Assembly (NCBI GenBank): GCA_052032335.1
Contig: JBPEWV010000170.1
Coordinates: 7,771-71,770 of the forward strand
Length of the DNA stretch: 64,000 nt
From: Pleionea sp052032335
GTDB lineage: Bacteria > Pseudomonadota > Gammaproteobacteria > Enterobacterales > Kangiellaceae
Reading direction: 5' to 3'
The notes beneath the pieces were generated by a model. The model was given only the letters and a program-made list of their open reading frames with translations. It made no database searches and was not told the DNA's origin. The translations under genes were made by a program, and so were the position numbers. The number at the start of each line of letters is the position of its first letter. The stretch's first letter is position 1. Positions 44,315 to 52,954 of this stretch are shown here, in pieces.

Positions 44315-46042
44315 TTATTGCTGGCTAGAATATGGGTAAGTCATCGTATTTTCAACCAGAGAAATGATAGGCTGAGGTTTGCCAATGCCGTAACCTTGTG
44401 CAAAATCAATCCCCAGCGACAAGAGCCGATCTTTAATCGCATCGTTTTCCACGTATTCAGCGATGGTTAATGCTCCCATTTCGTGGGCGACGTCATTAAT
44501 TGCCCTGACCATGGATTCAGAAATTCGATCTTGCAGAATTTCACGAACGAATTCACCGTCTATTTTGACGTAATCCACGGGTAAATTTTTAAGATAGGAG
44601 AAAGATGCCATGCCGGTACCAAAATCGTCCAGAGCAATACGACAGCCAAACTCTTTTATCGTTACGATAAAGTCACGGGCCGTATTGATATTTTCAACGG
44701 CCGCTGTTTCGGTGATCTCAAAGCACACCTTATTAGCCGGAACTAAATAGGCGCTCATCAGCTCATCTATATATCGTAAAAACTCCGGTTTAGTGATACT
44801 GATCCCGGATAGATTTATGTTGATATGATCGAGACTTAAATTACGATTTTCTGCCAACCAACGAAAACTGTTCAACACCACCCAGCGATCAATCATGTTA
44901 ATCATATTGTATTTTTCTGCGGCTAACAGAAATGCTCCCGGGCTCGACGTTTGCCCATTACCCTCCTGCACCCGCAGTAAAAGTTCACAGTGGTTAAGAT
45001 GCGGCCGGTTTCCCAAACTGACTATCGGCTGTTGGTAAAATTCCAATAAATCGTTTCTAACGGCTTTGACCAGTTTAGACACCCATTGAGCTTCTTGCTG
45101 ATGGCTTTTGATATCAACTGTGCTCGGTTCATACACGCAATATTGATAGTTTCCGCCTTGCATCGCTTGTGAGCAAGCAATGTCAGCCTGCTGCACGACT
45201 TCAGCCCAGCTGTCCAAATTAGAGTCCACTTTCGTTATGCCGACTACAGCGCCCACCAGATAATCTTTGTCGTTCCAGTCGAAGTGAAAATCTGACAATT
45301 GCCTGAGTAATTTCGAGATAATTTTTTCAGCGAGGCTTGTGTCGACATCCCATAAAACCAAACCGAACTCGTCATTACCGACCCGAGCTAAAAAGTCATT
45401 CCTGCGCGTTGACTCCTTGAGTCGACAAGAAAACGCTTTGATTAATTCGTTTCCGGCCAGATAACCGGTCGCCTCATTGATCAGCTTCATCTGACGAATT
45501 TTGATCAAACACAAAGAATGACACGAATGGTTCAACTTTATGTCGTGCAATGCCTCCATCAATACGTTTTCGAACTCATTCCGGTTAGCAAGGCCAGTCA
45601 ATTGATCGTGCTTACGGTGAAAATTTAATGATTGTTGTAACTCATTGGTACGCGACTCATCGGTTATGGTAAACACGTACAAGAAGCTCTGAGAACTGGC
45701 TGAATCGTGACCAATTGTCGAAATGGAAATTCGAAAAGGCACTGACAATCCTCGACTCACCGACAGGTAGCATTTTTCTTCTAACTCATCGAGTGATTGA
45801 CGTTCCAGCAATTGGGAAAATTGAAGCGGATAAGGCTCCGAGTTAATCTGCAGTGAAAATTCCAATTGCTCATTAAGTGGACGGCCAGAGTTTATATCAT
45901 ATTGAGTTTCGGCAATTCGGTTAGAATAACGCACCACACCCTTATTATCACAAATAATTACACCGTCACTGACCGAATTAAGTGCTTCTAATAAGACGTC
46001 TTCTTTTAGAGATGAAGACGTATTAGTGCCAAATAATGCCAT
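44315..46042 (-). CDS. PAS-GGDEF-EAL signalling protein with altered GGDEF and EAL motifs
   Basis: A 575-residue cytoplasmic protein without transmembrane helices. A PAS domain (about 15-120, KEDVLLEALNSVSDGVIICD) is followed by a GGDEF domain (130-295) where the signature is GNDEF (near residue 221), and an EAL domain (310-560) with ELLLRV instead of EALLRW. Later EAL motifs are well kept: NINLSG, ITETAAVEN, DDFGTGMASFSYLKNLPVDYVKID. The GNDEF change likely destroys or weakens diguanylate cyclase activity, while phosphodiesterase residues (Glu in ELLLR, DDFG) remain, so it may act as a c-di-GMP phosphodiesterase or sensor. The start is the ATG at 46042, chosen over a GTG three codons up. Linked genes: msrC. 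Confidence 0.9.
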   Translation of the reverse strand: MALFGTNTSSSLKEDVLLEALNSVSDGVIICDNKGVVRYSNRIAETQYDINSGRPLNEQLEFSLQINSEPYPLQFSQLLERQSLDELEEKCYLSVSRGLSVPFRISISTIGHDSASSQSFLYVFTITDESRTNELQQSLNFHRKHDQLTGLANRNEFENVLMEALHDIKLNHSCHSLCLIKIRQMKLINEATGYLAGNELIKAFSCRLKESTRRNDFLARVGNDEFGLVLWDVDTSLAEKIISKLLRQLSDFHFDWNDKDYLVGAVVGITKVDSNLDSWAEVVQQADIACSQAMQGGNYQYCVYEPSTVDIKSHQQEAQWVSKLVKAVRNDLLEFYQQPIVSLGNRPHLNHCELLLRVQEGNGQTSSPGAFLLAAEKYNMINMIDRWVVLNSFRWLAENRNLSLDHININLSGISITKPEFLRYIDELMSAYLVPANKVCFEITETAAVENINTARDFIVTIKEFGCRIALDDFGTGMASFSYLKNLPVDYVKIDGEFVREILQDRISESMVRAINDVAHEMGALTIAEYVENDAIKDRLLSLGIDFAQGYGIGKPQPIISLVENTMTYPYSSQQ

Positions 46043-46248
46043 ATCCCACACCGTTGAAATTCATTCCTACGCAGTTCGTTACCAAGTTTCAGGTTACTTT
46101 CTCGAACTGCTGAGTACTCATAAGCTTAGCTCATTTTCAGCATATGGCATTTCATTGCTTACCCGAGCCTGAAGATCGCTTTGGGAGGTGGTACTTAGAC
46201 GAAAGGCAAGGTAACATATCGCGTTTTCAAACTTATAGAGTTCGTTTG

Positions 46249-46440
46249 ATGTTAACCAAACAACCACAATCCCCCTGCATTTCGGTCTGCAAACTTGAAT
46301 CAGACCCTTCTGGCGTGGAAATTTGCACCGGTTGTTTGCGAACGCTCGACGAAATTGTACGGTGGTCTCGAATGACCGCAGACGAGAAACAACAGGTTTT
46401 GGATCGGATTAAACTGGCGAGTAAAACGCCCTTATCGTAA
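46249..46440 (+). CDS. DUF1289 (YdhL-like) iron-sulfur protein
   Basis: A 63-residue protein. The conserved part is SPCISVCKLE...ICTGCLRTLDEIVRWSRMTADEK, with four Cys likely binding a metal or Fe-S cluster, as in the DUF1289 family. The frame extends 35 codons further upstream to 46144, but the ATG at 46249 gives the normal family length, so I take that. Its last base is 21 bases before the ATG of asnS, hence likely co-transcribed. Function is unknown. Confidence 0.8.
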   Translation: MLTKQPQSPCISVCKLESDPSGVEICTGCLRTLDEIVRWSRMTADEKQQVLDRIKLASKTPLS

Positions 46441-46461
46441 TTGACTGGAGTGCTGAACACT

Positions 46462-47862
46462 ATGACTGTACTGAGCGTAAGCGAATTTTTGGCAGGAAAA
46501 GCTTCTGTCGGCTCAGAAATCACCGTAAAAGGTTGGGTTAGAACCAAAAAGGATTCAAAAGGTGGGTTTTCATTTATCAATATAAATGATGGCTCCTGCT
46601 TTGCCACGCTTCAGGTAGTTGCCGATAATAAACTCGACAATTATCAAGATGAAATCGTCAAGTTGACCACCGGGTGTTCGATTTCCGCAACAGGAAAAGT
46701 TGTCGAGTCTCAGGGAAAAGGTCAGTCTTTCGAGATGCAGGCCACGGGTCTTGAAGTTCTCGGCTGGGTCGAGGATCCGGCAACTTACCCAATTCAGCCA
46801 AAACCACATACCATGGAGTTTTTGCGTGAAAACGCGCACCTGCGTCCACGCACCAACATCATCGGCGCGATGACTCGGGTTCGAAATAGCTTGGCACAAG
46901 CCATACATCGCTTTCACCACGAACGCGGGTTCAGCTGGATCCATACCCCCTTAATTACGGCATCCGATTGCGAAGGCGCCGGCGAGATGTTTCGTGTCTC
47001 GACTCTGGATCTTGAAAACTTACCAAGAGATGAACAGGGTCGTGTCGACTTTGCGAAAGATTTCTTTGGTAAAGAAGCGTTTTTAACCGTGTCAGGTCAG
47101 TTGAATCTCGAAAGTTATTGTCTGGCGCTGTCAAAAGTTTACACCTTCGGCCCAACTTTCCGTGCCGAAAACTCCAATACCAGCCGCCACTTGTCCGAAT
47201 TCTGGATGGTCGAGCCAGAAATCGCCTTCGCCGATTTAAAGCAAAACGCAGATATGGCCGAGTCGATGCTGAAATACATCAGTAAAGCCGTTCTTGACGA
47301 GCGAATGGACGATATGGCGTTTTTCGCCCAACGCGTCGACAAAACCTGTATCCAACGTCTTGAGAATATCGTCGAACAAGATTTCGAGCGCATGAATTAC
47401 ACTGACGCCATCGAAATTCTGAAAAAGTCCGGTAAAAAATTTGAGTACCCTGTTGAATGGGGCGTCGATTTGCAATCCGAGCATGAACGATATTTGGCCG
47501 AAGAACACGTTGGACGTCCCATCGTTTTAATGAACTACCCAAAAGATATCAAAGCGTTCTACATGCGTTTGAATGACGACGAAAAGACCGTTGCCGCGAT
47601 GGACGTTCTGGCACCGGGTATTGGTGAAATCATCGGTGGCAGTGAGCGTGAAGAACGCCTCGATGTGTTTGACCGTCGTCTCGATGAAATGAACCTAAAC
47701 AAAGAAGACTACTGGTGGTACCGAGACTTACGCCGTTATGGTACCGTTCCTCACGCCGGTTTCGGTCTTGGTTTCGAACGAATGGTGTCTTACGCTACGG
47801 GGATCCCGAACATTCGCGATGTAATCCCCTATCCGCGCACCCCTAAATCTGCAGAATTTTAA
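46462..47862 (+). CDS. asnS: Asparaginyl-tRNA synthetase
   Basis: A 466-residue class IIb enzyme that charges tRNA-Asn, the same length as the E. coli enzyme. Motifs: OB-fold with VKGWVRTKKDSKGGFSFI, motif 2 GPTFRAENSNTSRHLSEFWM, and motif 3 AGFGLGFERMVSYATGIPNI plus the DVIPYPRTPKSAEF end. I take the ATG at 46462 (MTVLSVSEFL), 7 codons inside a longer frame that starts with TTG; GGAG is upstream. Lysyl/aspartyl confusion is excluded by the Asn-type motif 2. Confidence 0.97.
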   Translation: MTVLSVSEFLAGKASVGSEITVKGWVRTKKDSKGGFSFININDGSCFATLQVVADNKLDNYQDEIVKLTTGCSISATGKVVESQGKGQSFEMQATGLEVLGWVEDPATYPIQPKPHTMEFLRENAHLRPRTNIIGAMTRVRNSLAQAIHRFHHERGFSWIHTPLITASDCEGAGEMFRVSTLDLENLPRDEQGRVDFAKDFFGKEAFLTVSGQLNLESYCLALSKVYTFGPTFRAENSNTSRHLSEFWMVEPEIAFADLKQNADMAESMLKYISKAVLDERMDDMAFFAQRVDKTCIQRLENIVEQDFERMNYTDAIEILKKSGKKFEYPVEWGVDLQSEHERYLAEEHVGRPIVLMNYPKDIKAFYMRLNDDEKTVAAMDVLAPGIGEIIGGSEREERLDVFDRRLDEMNLNKEDYWWYRDLRRYGTVPHAGFGLGFERMVSYATGIPNIRDVIPYPRTPKSAEF

Positions 47863-47875
47863 ACAGGAGTATTTA

Positions 47876-48451
47876 ATGACTGTAAAGTTACTGGCGTTTG
47901 CTGGCAGTTTACGTAAAGAATCGTACAACAAAAAACTCGCCGCCATTATGGCGAAAGCCGCAGAAAAAGCTGGCGCAGAGGTGACATTAGTTGACCTGAA
48001 CGACTACGCAATGCCGTTGTTTAACGAAGACGATGAGGCGGCAGAAGGCATTCACCCCAACGCACTGGCGTTTAAAAAGCTCATGAATGAAAGTGATGGC
48101 TTTTTGATTGCTTCGCCCGAATACAATGGTTCCTATTCAGGCGTGCTTAAAAACACCATCGACTGGGCCTCGCGTCAGGCTGACGGTGAAGGTATGTTAG
48201 AAAGTTTTAAGAATAAATACGCCGTAATTTTTGCAACGTCCCCCGGAGCGTTTGGTGGTCTTCGAGCGCTCAATCAATTGCGACTGCTGTTAAGCGGTAT
48301 AGGTACCACTGTTTTGAGCGATCAGGTTGCCATTCCAAAAGCAGCAGATGCGATAAAAGAAGATGGCACCTTGGCAAGCGAAAAGCGCCAGGCAACGGTA
48401 GACCGTGTGGTGGGCCGCCTGGTAGAGACCTTGTCAAAATTAAAAAGCTAA
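47876..48451 (+). CDS. NADPH-dependent FMN reductase
   Basis: A 191-residue flavodoxin-fold protein. Seen: GSLRKESYNKKLAAIMA at residues 10-25 (phosphate-binding loop), ADGFLIASPEYNGSYSGVLKNTIDW (FMN and NADPH contact) and TSPGAFGGLRALNQLRLLLSG. This is the family of quinone/azo/chromate reductases (ChrR/YieF-like). Its physiological acceptor cannot be told. It starts 14 bases after asnS with AGGAG, so it is in the same transcript. Confidence 0.9.
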   Translation: MTVKLLAFAGSLRKESYNKKLAAIMAKAAEKAGAEVTLVDLNDYAMPLFNEDDEAAEGIHPNALAFKKLMNESDGFLIASPEYNGSYSGVLKNTIDWASRQADGEGMLESFKNKYAVIFATSPGAFGGLRALNQLRLLLSGIGTTVLSDQVAIPKAADAIKEDGTLASEKRQATVDRVVGRLVETLSKLKS

Positions 48452-48470
48452 CTCGTCCTGTTCTGTTTCA

Positions 48471-48497
48471 AACTGGCTACAATGGAAGTAGCCAGTT
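48471..48497 (+). terminator. Hairpin after the FMN reductase gene, probable terminator
   Basis: AACTGGCTAC and its complement GTAGCCAGTT form a 10-bp stem with a seven-base loop. A strict T-run does not follow; a second short repeat (CTCTTTAAAAGAG) lies just behind it, so this may be a processing or stability element. Confidence 0.5.
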
Positions 48498-48578
48498 ATA
48501 CTCTTTAAAAGAGAAAAACCACACTGGTTTCAAAACAGAGGTTTAACTCAAACGTTTTCTACTTCTGGGAGAATTGAA

Positions 48579-48758
48579 GTGGCCATCGACCGAAATTACA
48601 TCAGTGAAATGGATGCGTTTCTCAAAGAGTTTGACGAACGTCCAGAAAGCCAGTCAGAAAGCCGTCGGGCGGAAGAAGAAAAATACAAGCGGATCCACGA
48701 CCTGAGGGATAACGAACAGCCCGAACGAAAGAAACCCAAAATATGGGAAGAATTTTAA
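48579..48758 (+). CDS. Small acidic/basic hypothetical protein, 59 residues
   Basis: A GTG at 48579 sits six bases after a strong GGGAGA and opens a 60-codon frame to TAA at 48756. The product is charged and helical: MAIDRNYISEMDAFLKEFD then EEKYKRIHDLRDNEQ and a basic end KKPKIWEEF. Several gammaproteobacteria and Coxiella have a short protein of this look (annotated as CBU_0585 family, from memory); I am not sure of the family. Function is unknown. It lies downstream of the FMN reductase gene and before a convergent nitroreductase gene. Confidence 0.65.
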   Translation: MAIDRNYISEMDAFLKEFDERPESQSESRRAEEEKYKRIHDLRDNEQPERKKPKIWEEF

Positions 48759-48777
48759 TCCTTCCCTTTGTTAACAA

Positions 48778-49335
48778 CTATTGATCGAAAAAGAAGTCTT
48801 CTGGTTGTACTTGATCCGGTTTATTAATGGTCACTTTGGGTGTACCAATGTACAAAAAGCCGACTATTTCATCCGAATCTTTCACGCCTAATCTCTGCTT
48901 TAGGTTTTTGTTAAACGCCAAATCGCCAGTTCTCCAGTAACCCGCATAACCCAGCGCCTGCAAACTCAGTAGCATACCGTGTACTGCACAACCGCAAGAT
49001 AACGCTTGTTCGATCGCAGGTACTTTTGGGTGCTCCAGATACTCGGCTACAGCAACAATCACCATGGGTGCTCTGTGCGGCATAGCGAGCGCTTTGTCGC
49101 GAGCTTTGTCCGATAACTCGGGGTCGGCCGCCAACTTTGCATCGAGAAACAATTGCCCCAGCCGGTTTAATGACTCTTCGCCGCGATAGACCAGAAACTT
49201 CCAGGGACGCAGTCCTTTATGATCTGGCGCACGCAATGCTGCTCGATAAACGGTTTGCAGCTCTTCGCCTTCGGGGGCTGGAGCTTCCAGCTTGCCGCAG
49301 GAACTGCGGCTTAACAGTAAGTCGAGAGCATCCAT
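48778..49335 (-). CDS. Nitroreductase-family protein (YdjA-like)
   Basis: A 185-residue FMN protein with the YdjA form of the nitroreductase fold: MDALDLLLSRSSCGKLEAPA, the FMN-binding RAALRAPDHKGLRPWKFLVY, AIEQALSCGCAVHGMLLSLQALGYAGYWRTG and GFLYIGTPK. Such enzymes reduce nitro compounds or quinones with NAD(P)H, or have redox-sensing roles. Its ATG and the stop codon of the cytochrome gene upstream overlap (one base), so the two are an operon. Confidence 0.9.
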   Translation of the reverse strand: MDALDLLLSRSSCGKLEAPAPEGEELQTVYRAALRAPDHKGLRPWKFLVYRGEESLNRLGQLFLDAKLAADPELSDKARDKALAMPHRAPMVIVAVAEYLEHPKVPAIEQALSCGCAVHGMLLSLQALGYAGYWRTGDLAFNKNLKQRLGVKDSDEIVGFLYIGTPKVTINKPDQVQPEDFFFDQ

Positions 49336-49646
49336 TATTTTTTCGCAGGCAGAGATTCGTAATAGGCAGCAAGATTCGCAATGTCCTCGTCAGACAGTGG
49401 CTTTGCCATTGGAGCCATCATCATATTCTTGCGTTGGCCGTCACGGAAGGCCTTTAACTGTAATTCAGTGTAAGCTGCTTTCTGTCCCGCTAGATTGGGA
49501 TAAATATCAGCAATACCGACACCGTCTTTACCGTGACAACTGGCACAAATAGCTGATTTTTCCTTGCCCTTTTCAACATCGCCTTTAGCTGACGCAGCTG
49601 AACTGAGGGACAGAATAATCATTGATGTAAACGTTAAGAATCTCAC
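49335..49646 (-). CDS. Periplasmic cytochrome c, class I
   Basis: A 103-residue protein with signal peptide (MRFLTFTSMIILSLSSAASA) and one CXXCH haem site, CASCHGKDGVG, plus the distal methionine region MMMAPMAKPLSDEDIANLAAYY. It resembles small cytochrome c553/c5-type carriers that give electrons to terminal oxidases. It is the first gene of a two-gene operon with the nitroreductase-like gene. Haem attachment requires the Ccm system elsewhere. Confidence 0.92.
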   Translation of the reverse strand: MRFLTFTSMIILSLSSAASAKGDVEKGKEKSAICASCHGKDGVGIADIYPNLAGQKAAYTELQLKAFRDGQRKNMMMAPMAKPLSDEDIANLAAYYESLPAKK

Positions 49647-49812
49647 TGAAACCTCCTAATCCAAGTTGCTGGATATTATAAGGATATAAAAACTGAACAC
49701 CAGCGATTAACGGTTATTTAAAAGACTTGTCGAAGCAAGATTTTCGAACTGGAAAAGTAAAGAAACGTAGCGCTATGGCTGTTTAACAGGTAAACATTTT
49801 TAGCAGACAAAT

Positions 49813-49840
49813 AAAAAGCCCAGCATTTGCTGGGCTTTTT
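49813..49840 (-). terminator. Terminator of tRNA-Glu (first copy)
   Basis: Stem GCCCAGCA/TGCTGGGC with a two-base loop and five T, five bases after the tRNA on the minus strand. The preceding A-tract makes it bidirectional. Confidence 0.93.
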
Positions 49841-49844
49841 AATA

Positions 49845-49920
49845 TGGCGTCCCCTAGGGGATTCGAACCCCTGTTACCGCCGTGAAAGGGCGGTGTCCTA
49901 GGCCTCTAGACGAAGGGGAC
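49845..49920 (-). tRNA. tRNA-Glu (anticodon TTC), copy 1
   Basis: Cloverleaf on the minus strand: acceptor GTCCCCT/AGGGGAC, anticodon stem CCGCC/GGCGG with loop CTTTCAC (anticodon TTC), T-loop TTCGAAT, CCA encoded. The sequence is identical to the copy at 56599-56674. Confidence 0.97.
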
Positions 49921-50059
49921 TGAAACTGGTCAATCTCGTTTAGAGGCGCGCATTCTATATAGCGGTATTCGCTTTGTCAAAAGATTTTTTACATTTATTT
50001 TTACGACTTTTCCGTAATTGGTTGCATACTGATCAAATCGTTCAATCGGCGAGCAACGC

Positions 50060-51457
50060 ATGAAGATAATCGCTTTCTTGCTATTCATTAGCGCCTTAAA
50101 AATCGCCAATGCGTCACGGATAGAATACACAGTTTCTTTTGACAAGTTAGTTGAAGTTGCTTACGTAACAGCTTGTTTTTACGAAACTAAACCCAAATTT
50201 CTAGAATCCAGTTTAAGTTCGTCACATCAGTTTGTGCGAGCAGATGCCAAAGACATCGAAATTGTCCGCAAACAATTGCGCATAAAAAAATCACTGTCCC
50301 AAGTCGACCCCTGTGTTAACTGGCAAGTCGATGTTAAAGCGTATCGACAGCAAAACTCCTCTCAAGGTCGTTGGAGCCATCGAATTTCAAACGGAGTCGT
50401 TCAATTAGAAACCGGGTTGATCCTGTGGCGCCCAAAACATTATCCGGACAACACCAAGTTTCATTTAACGGTTAAGAAACAGCAAAACAAAAACATCTCA
50501 ACACCATTTTTGCACACCCAAACAGCAGAAACTGGCCAAATATTTCAACTCAACCAGGAACGCTCATTCATGTCGTTACCCATTTATCTGGGAGATTTTC
50601 ACTCGCACAGCGTCCCCATTGCTAACACTACCGCCGACATTGCCTTTTTATCGCCCCACTCTGACGAACAACAAAACAAAATAGTTCGATGGATAACATT
50701 AAGCCTGTCAGCAATTACAACGGTGACGAAAAACCTTCCTTTTGAAAAAATACAAGTTATCGTAATTGATGTTGCTCGGCGCGAATCACAAGCAACGCCT
50801 TTTGCCATGGTGTTTCGAGGCGAAGGTAATAACGTAACCTTTTACGTGAACAAACATGCACCAGAAGAAGAGTTCAAGAATGACTGGACTGCCTATCACG
50901 AATTTACTCATTTGCTTTTGCCGTTTATCGATCGGCGAGATGCCTGGCTTTCGGAAGGATTTGCCAGTTATTACCAATACATCATCATGGGACGAGCGAA
51001 AGTACTGTCGCCGAATCAAACCTTCAATCGTTTGTGGGGAGGCATACAACGAGGAAAACAGAACTTTTCCCGGACCCGTCAGCATTCACTGCTTACGGCA
51101 ACTCGTCAAATGCGGCAGCTCGGGGCTTACCGACGGGTCTATTGGACAGGCGCTCTGGTATGGCTTGAGGCAGAGCTTGAATTGCAACGAAGGGGACGAA
51201 GTTTGGAGCAACTGTTGCAAAAGTTTCATGCCTGCTGCAGTTACAAGCACACTATCTGGACTGCAAAAGAGTTGGCATTGGAATTTGACGCAATGTTAGA
51301 GCGCCCTTTGTTCACCCCGTTGTTCGAAAGTGCCCGGGAGTCAAAAACCTTTCCCGACTATCGGGCCCTGTTCCAACAACTTAATCTGACCATCGAAAAA
51401 GACGGTTCATTGCAATTTGGCCCTTCGCCGTTGCGCGATGCTTTGCTTGCTAACTAG
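50060..51457 (+). CDS. Exported zinc metallopeptidase-like protein (gluzincin-type)
   Basis: A 465-residue protein with a signal peptide (MKIIAFLLFISALKIANA). HEFTH at residues 280-284 is a canonical HExxH zinc site and SEGFASYY places Glu299 as a likely third ligand, 15 residues after the last His; this spacing differs from the 18 residues between in M1 aminopeptidases but the ExGFAxY surroundings match gluzincins. The N-terminal half is a beta-rich domain I do not recognise. It is probably a periplasmic peptidase. It lies between tRNA-Glu and purB on its own; the substrate is unknown. Confidence 0.75.
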   Translation: MKIIAFLLFISALKIANASRIEYTVSFDKLVEVAYVTACFYETKPKFLESSLSSSHQFVRADAKDIEIVRKQLRIKKSLSQVDPCVNWQVDVKAYRQQNSSQGRWSHRISNGVVQLETGLILWRPKHYPDNTKFHLTVKKQQNKNISTPFLHTQTAETGQIFQLNQERSFMSLPIYLGDFHSHSVPIANTTADIAFLSPHSDEQQNKIVRWITLSLSAITTVTKNLPFEKIQVIVIDVARRESQATPFAMVFRGEGNNVTFYVNKHAPEEEFKNDWTAYHEFTHLLLPFIDRRDAWLSEGFASYYQYIIMGRAKVLSPNQTFNRLWGGIQRGKQNFSRTRQHSLLTATRQMRQLGAYRRVYWTGALVWLEAELELQRRGRSLEQLLQKFHACCSYKHTIWTAKELALEFDAMLERPLFTPLFESARESKTFPDYRALFQQLNLTIEKDGSLQFGPSPLRDALLAN

Positions 51458-51541
51458 CTCCCTTATAGACTGCCACAGAGCGAGACGCTGTGTTAGAATA
51501 TGGCGCAATTTAAATCGTCACTTTTTGTTCGAGGAACCCTG

Positions 51542-52906
51542 ATGGAACTGTCTTCTCTTACCGCAATCTCACCCGTCGATGGCCGATACGGCTCCAAGTC
51601 AGAAGAATTGCGAGAAATTTTCAGTGAATACGGCTTGATTAAATATCGAACCACCGTTGAAGTTCGCTGGTTGCAGAAGCTGGCTGCCACTCCAGCGATA
51701 GAAGAAGTACCCGAGTTTTCCGCCGAAGCAAACCAATTACTTGACGATATTGTCGATCATTTTTCGCTTGCTGACGCCGAGCGAGTTAAAGAAATTGAAG
51801 CAACAACCAATCACGATGTAAAAGCGGTTGAGTACCTGTTAAAAGAAAAAACTCAAGGTAATGACGAACTCAAGAAAGTCAGTGAGTTCATTCATTTTGC
51901 CTGTACCTCGGAAGACATTAACAACTTATCCTACGGCCTAATGTTAAAAGACGCAGGCTTAATCATCGAAGAATATCAATATCAGATTATGGGTGAGCTC
52001 AAAAAGCTGGCCTCGCAGTTTGCAGAAATTCCGATGATGTCACGAACTCACGGTCAGCCAGCCTCGCCCAGTACCATGGGCAAAGAAATGGCCAATGTAT
52101 TGGCTCGACTAACGCGGCAGCACGAACAATTTAAGTCGGTTGAAGTGTTAGGAAAAATAAACGGAGCCGTCGGTAACTATAACGCACACCTGGTAGCCTA
52201 CCCGCATGTTGACTGGCCTTCCTTCGCCGAAGAGTTTGTTACCAGTCTGGGTCTGACGTTTAATCCTTACACCACTCAAATCGAACCGCATGACTATATT
52301 GCAGAATATTTTGATGCCATTACCCGTTTTAACATTGTTTTACTTGATTTCGATCGGGATGTCTGGGGATACATCGCATTAGGACACTTTAAGCAAAAAA
52401 CCGTTGCCGGAGAAATCGGTTCTTCTACCATGCCGCACAAAGTAAATCCCATCGACTTCGAAAACAGTGAAGGTAACCTGGGCATTGCCAATGCGTTGTT
52501 TACTCATCTGGGTCAAAAACTACCGGTGTGTCGCTGGCAGCGTGATTTGTCTGACTCAACCGCGTTACGAGCCTTAGGTATGGGCGTCGCTCATTCCATT
52601 ATCGCTTACAAAGCGACCCTTAAAGGCATCAGTAAACTGGAGGTTAACGAGCAATCGTTATTGGACGAGCTGAATAACAACTGGGAGTTATTAGCCGAGC
52701 CTATTCAAACCGTTATGCGTCGTTACGGTATCGAGAAACCTTACGAAAAACTTAAAGAGTTAACCCGCGGCAAAAAAGTTGACCAGGCTGGCATGGCTCA
52801 GTTCATCGATGGACTCGAGCTACCTGAAGTAGTGAAACAGGAGTTAAAACAATTAACCCCTGCTACTTATATTGGAAATGCCGTCACCCAGGCCAATCAA
52901 ATATAA
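51542..52906 (+). CDS. purB: Adenylosuccinate lyase
   Basis: A 454-residue lyase of the fumarase superfamily, used twice in purine synthesis (SAICAR and adenylosuccinate cleavage). MELSSLTAISPVDGRYG is the standard start; it is reached at the ATG at 51542, with GAGG upstream, and the longer frame from 51500 has no homology. Seen: TNHDVKAVEYLL, the catalytic TRTHGQPASPSTMGKEM region and the signature GSSTMPHKVNPIDFENSEGN. Its length equals that of the E. coli protein. The next gene is roxA. Confidence 0.98.
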   Translation: MELSSLTAISPVDGRYGSKSEELREIFSEYGLIKYRTTVEVRWLQKLAATPAIEEVPEFSAEANQLLDDIVDHFSLADAERVKEIEATTNHDVKAVEYLLKEKTQGNDELKKVSEFIHFACTSEDINNLSYGLMLKDAGLIIEEYQYQIMGELKKLASQFAEIPMMSRTHGQPASPSTMGKEMANVLARLTRQHEQFKSVEVLGKINGAVGNYNAHLVAYPHVDWPSFAEEFVTSLGLTFNPYTTQIEPHDYIAEYFDAITRFNIVLLDFDRDVWGYIALGHFKQKTVAGEIGSSTMPHKVNPIDFENSEGNLGIANALFTHLGQKLPVCRWQRDLSDSTALRALGMGVAHSIIAYKATLKGISKLEVNEQSLLDELNNNWELLAEPIQTVMRRYGIEKPYEKLKELTRGKKVDQAGMAQFIDGLELPEVVKQELKQLTPATYIGNAVTQANQI

Positions 52907-52913
52907 GCCCAGC

Positions 52914-52933
52914 GGCCAGTCTCAAGACTGGCC
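52914..52933 (+). repeat. Perfect inverted repeat between purB and roxA
   Basis: GGCCAGTCT, two bases, AGACTGGCC. It folds into a tight hairpin 8 bases after the purB stop. No T-run follows, so it may be an attenuating or mRNA-stability hairpin rather than a terminator. Confidence 0.55.
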
Positions 52934-52954
52934 AAAACAGATCGCACAGAATCA

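Noticed and set aside
46144..46248. N-terminal extension of the DUF1289 protein
   Set aside because: Residues before the ATG at 46249 are not part of the family and the upstream stretch lacks a good ribosome-binding site.
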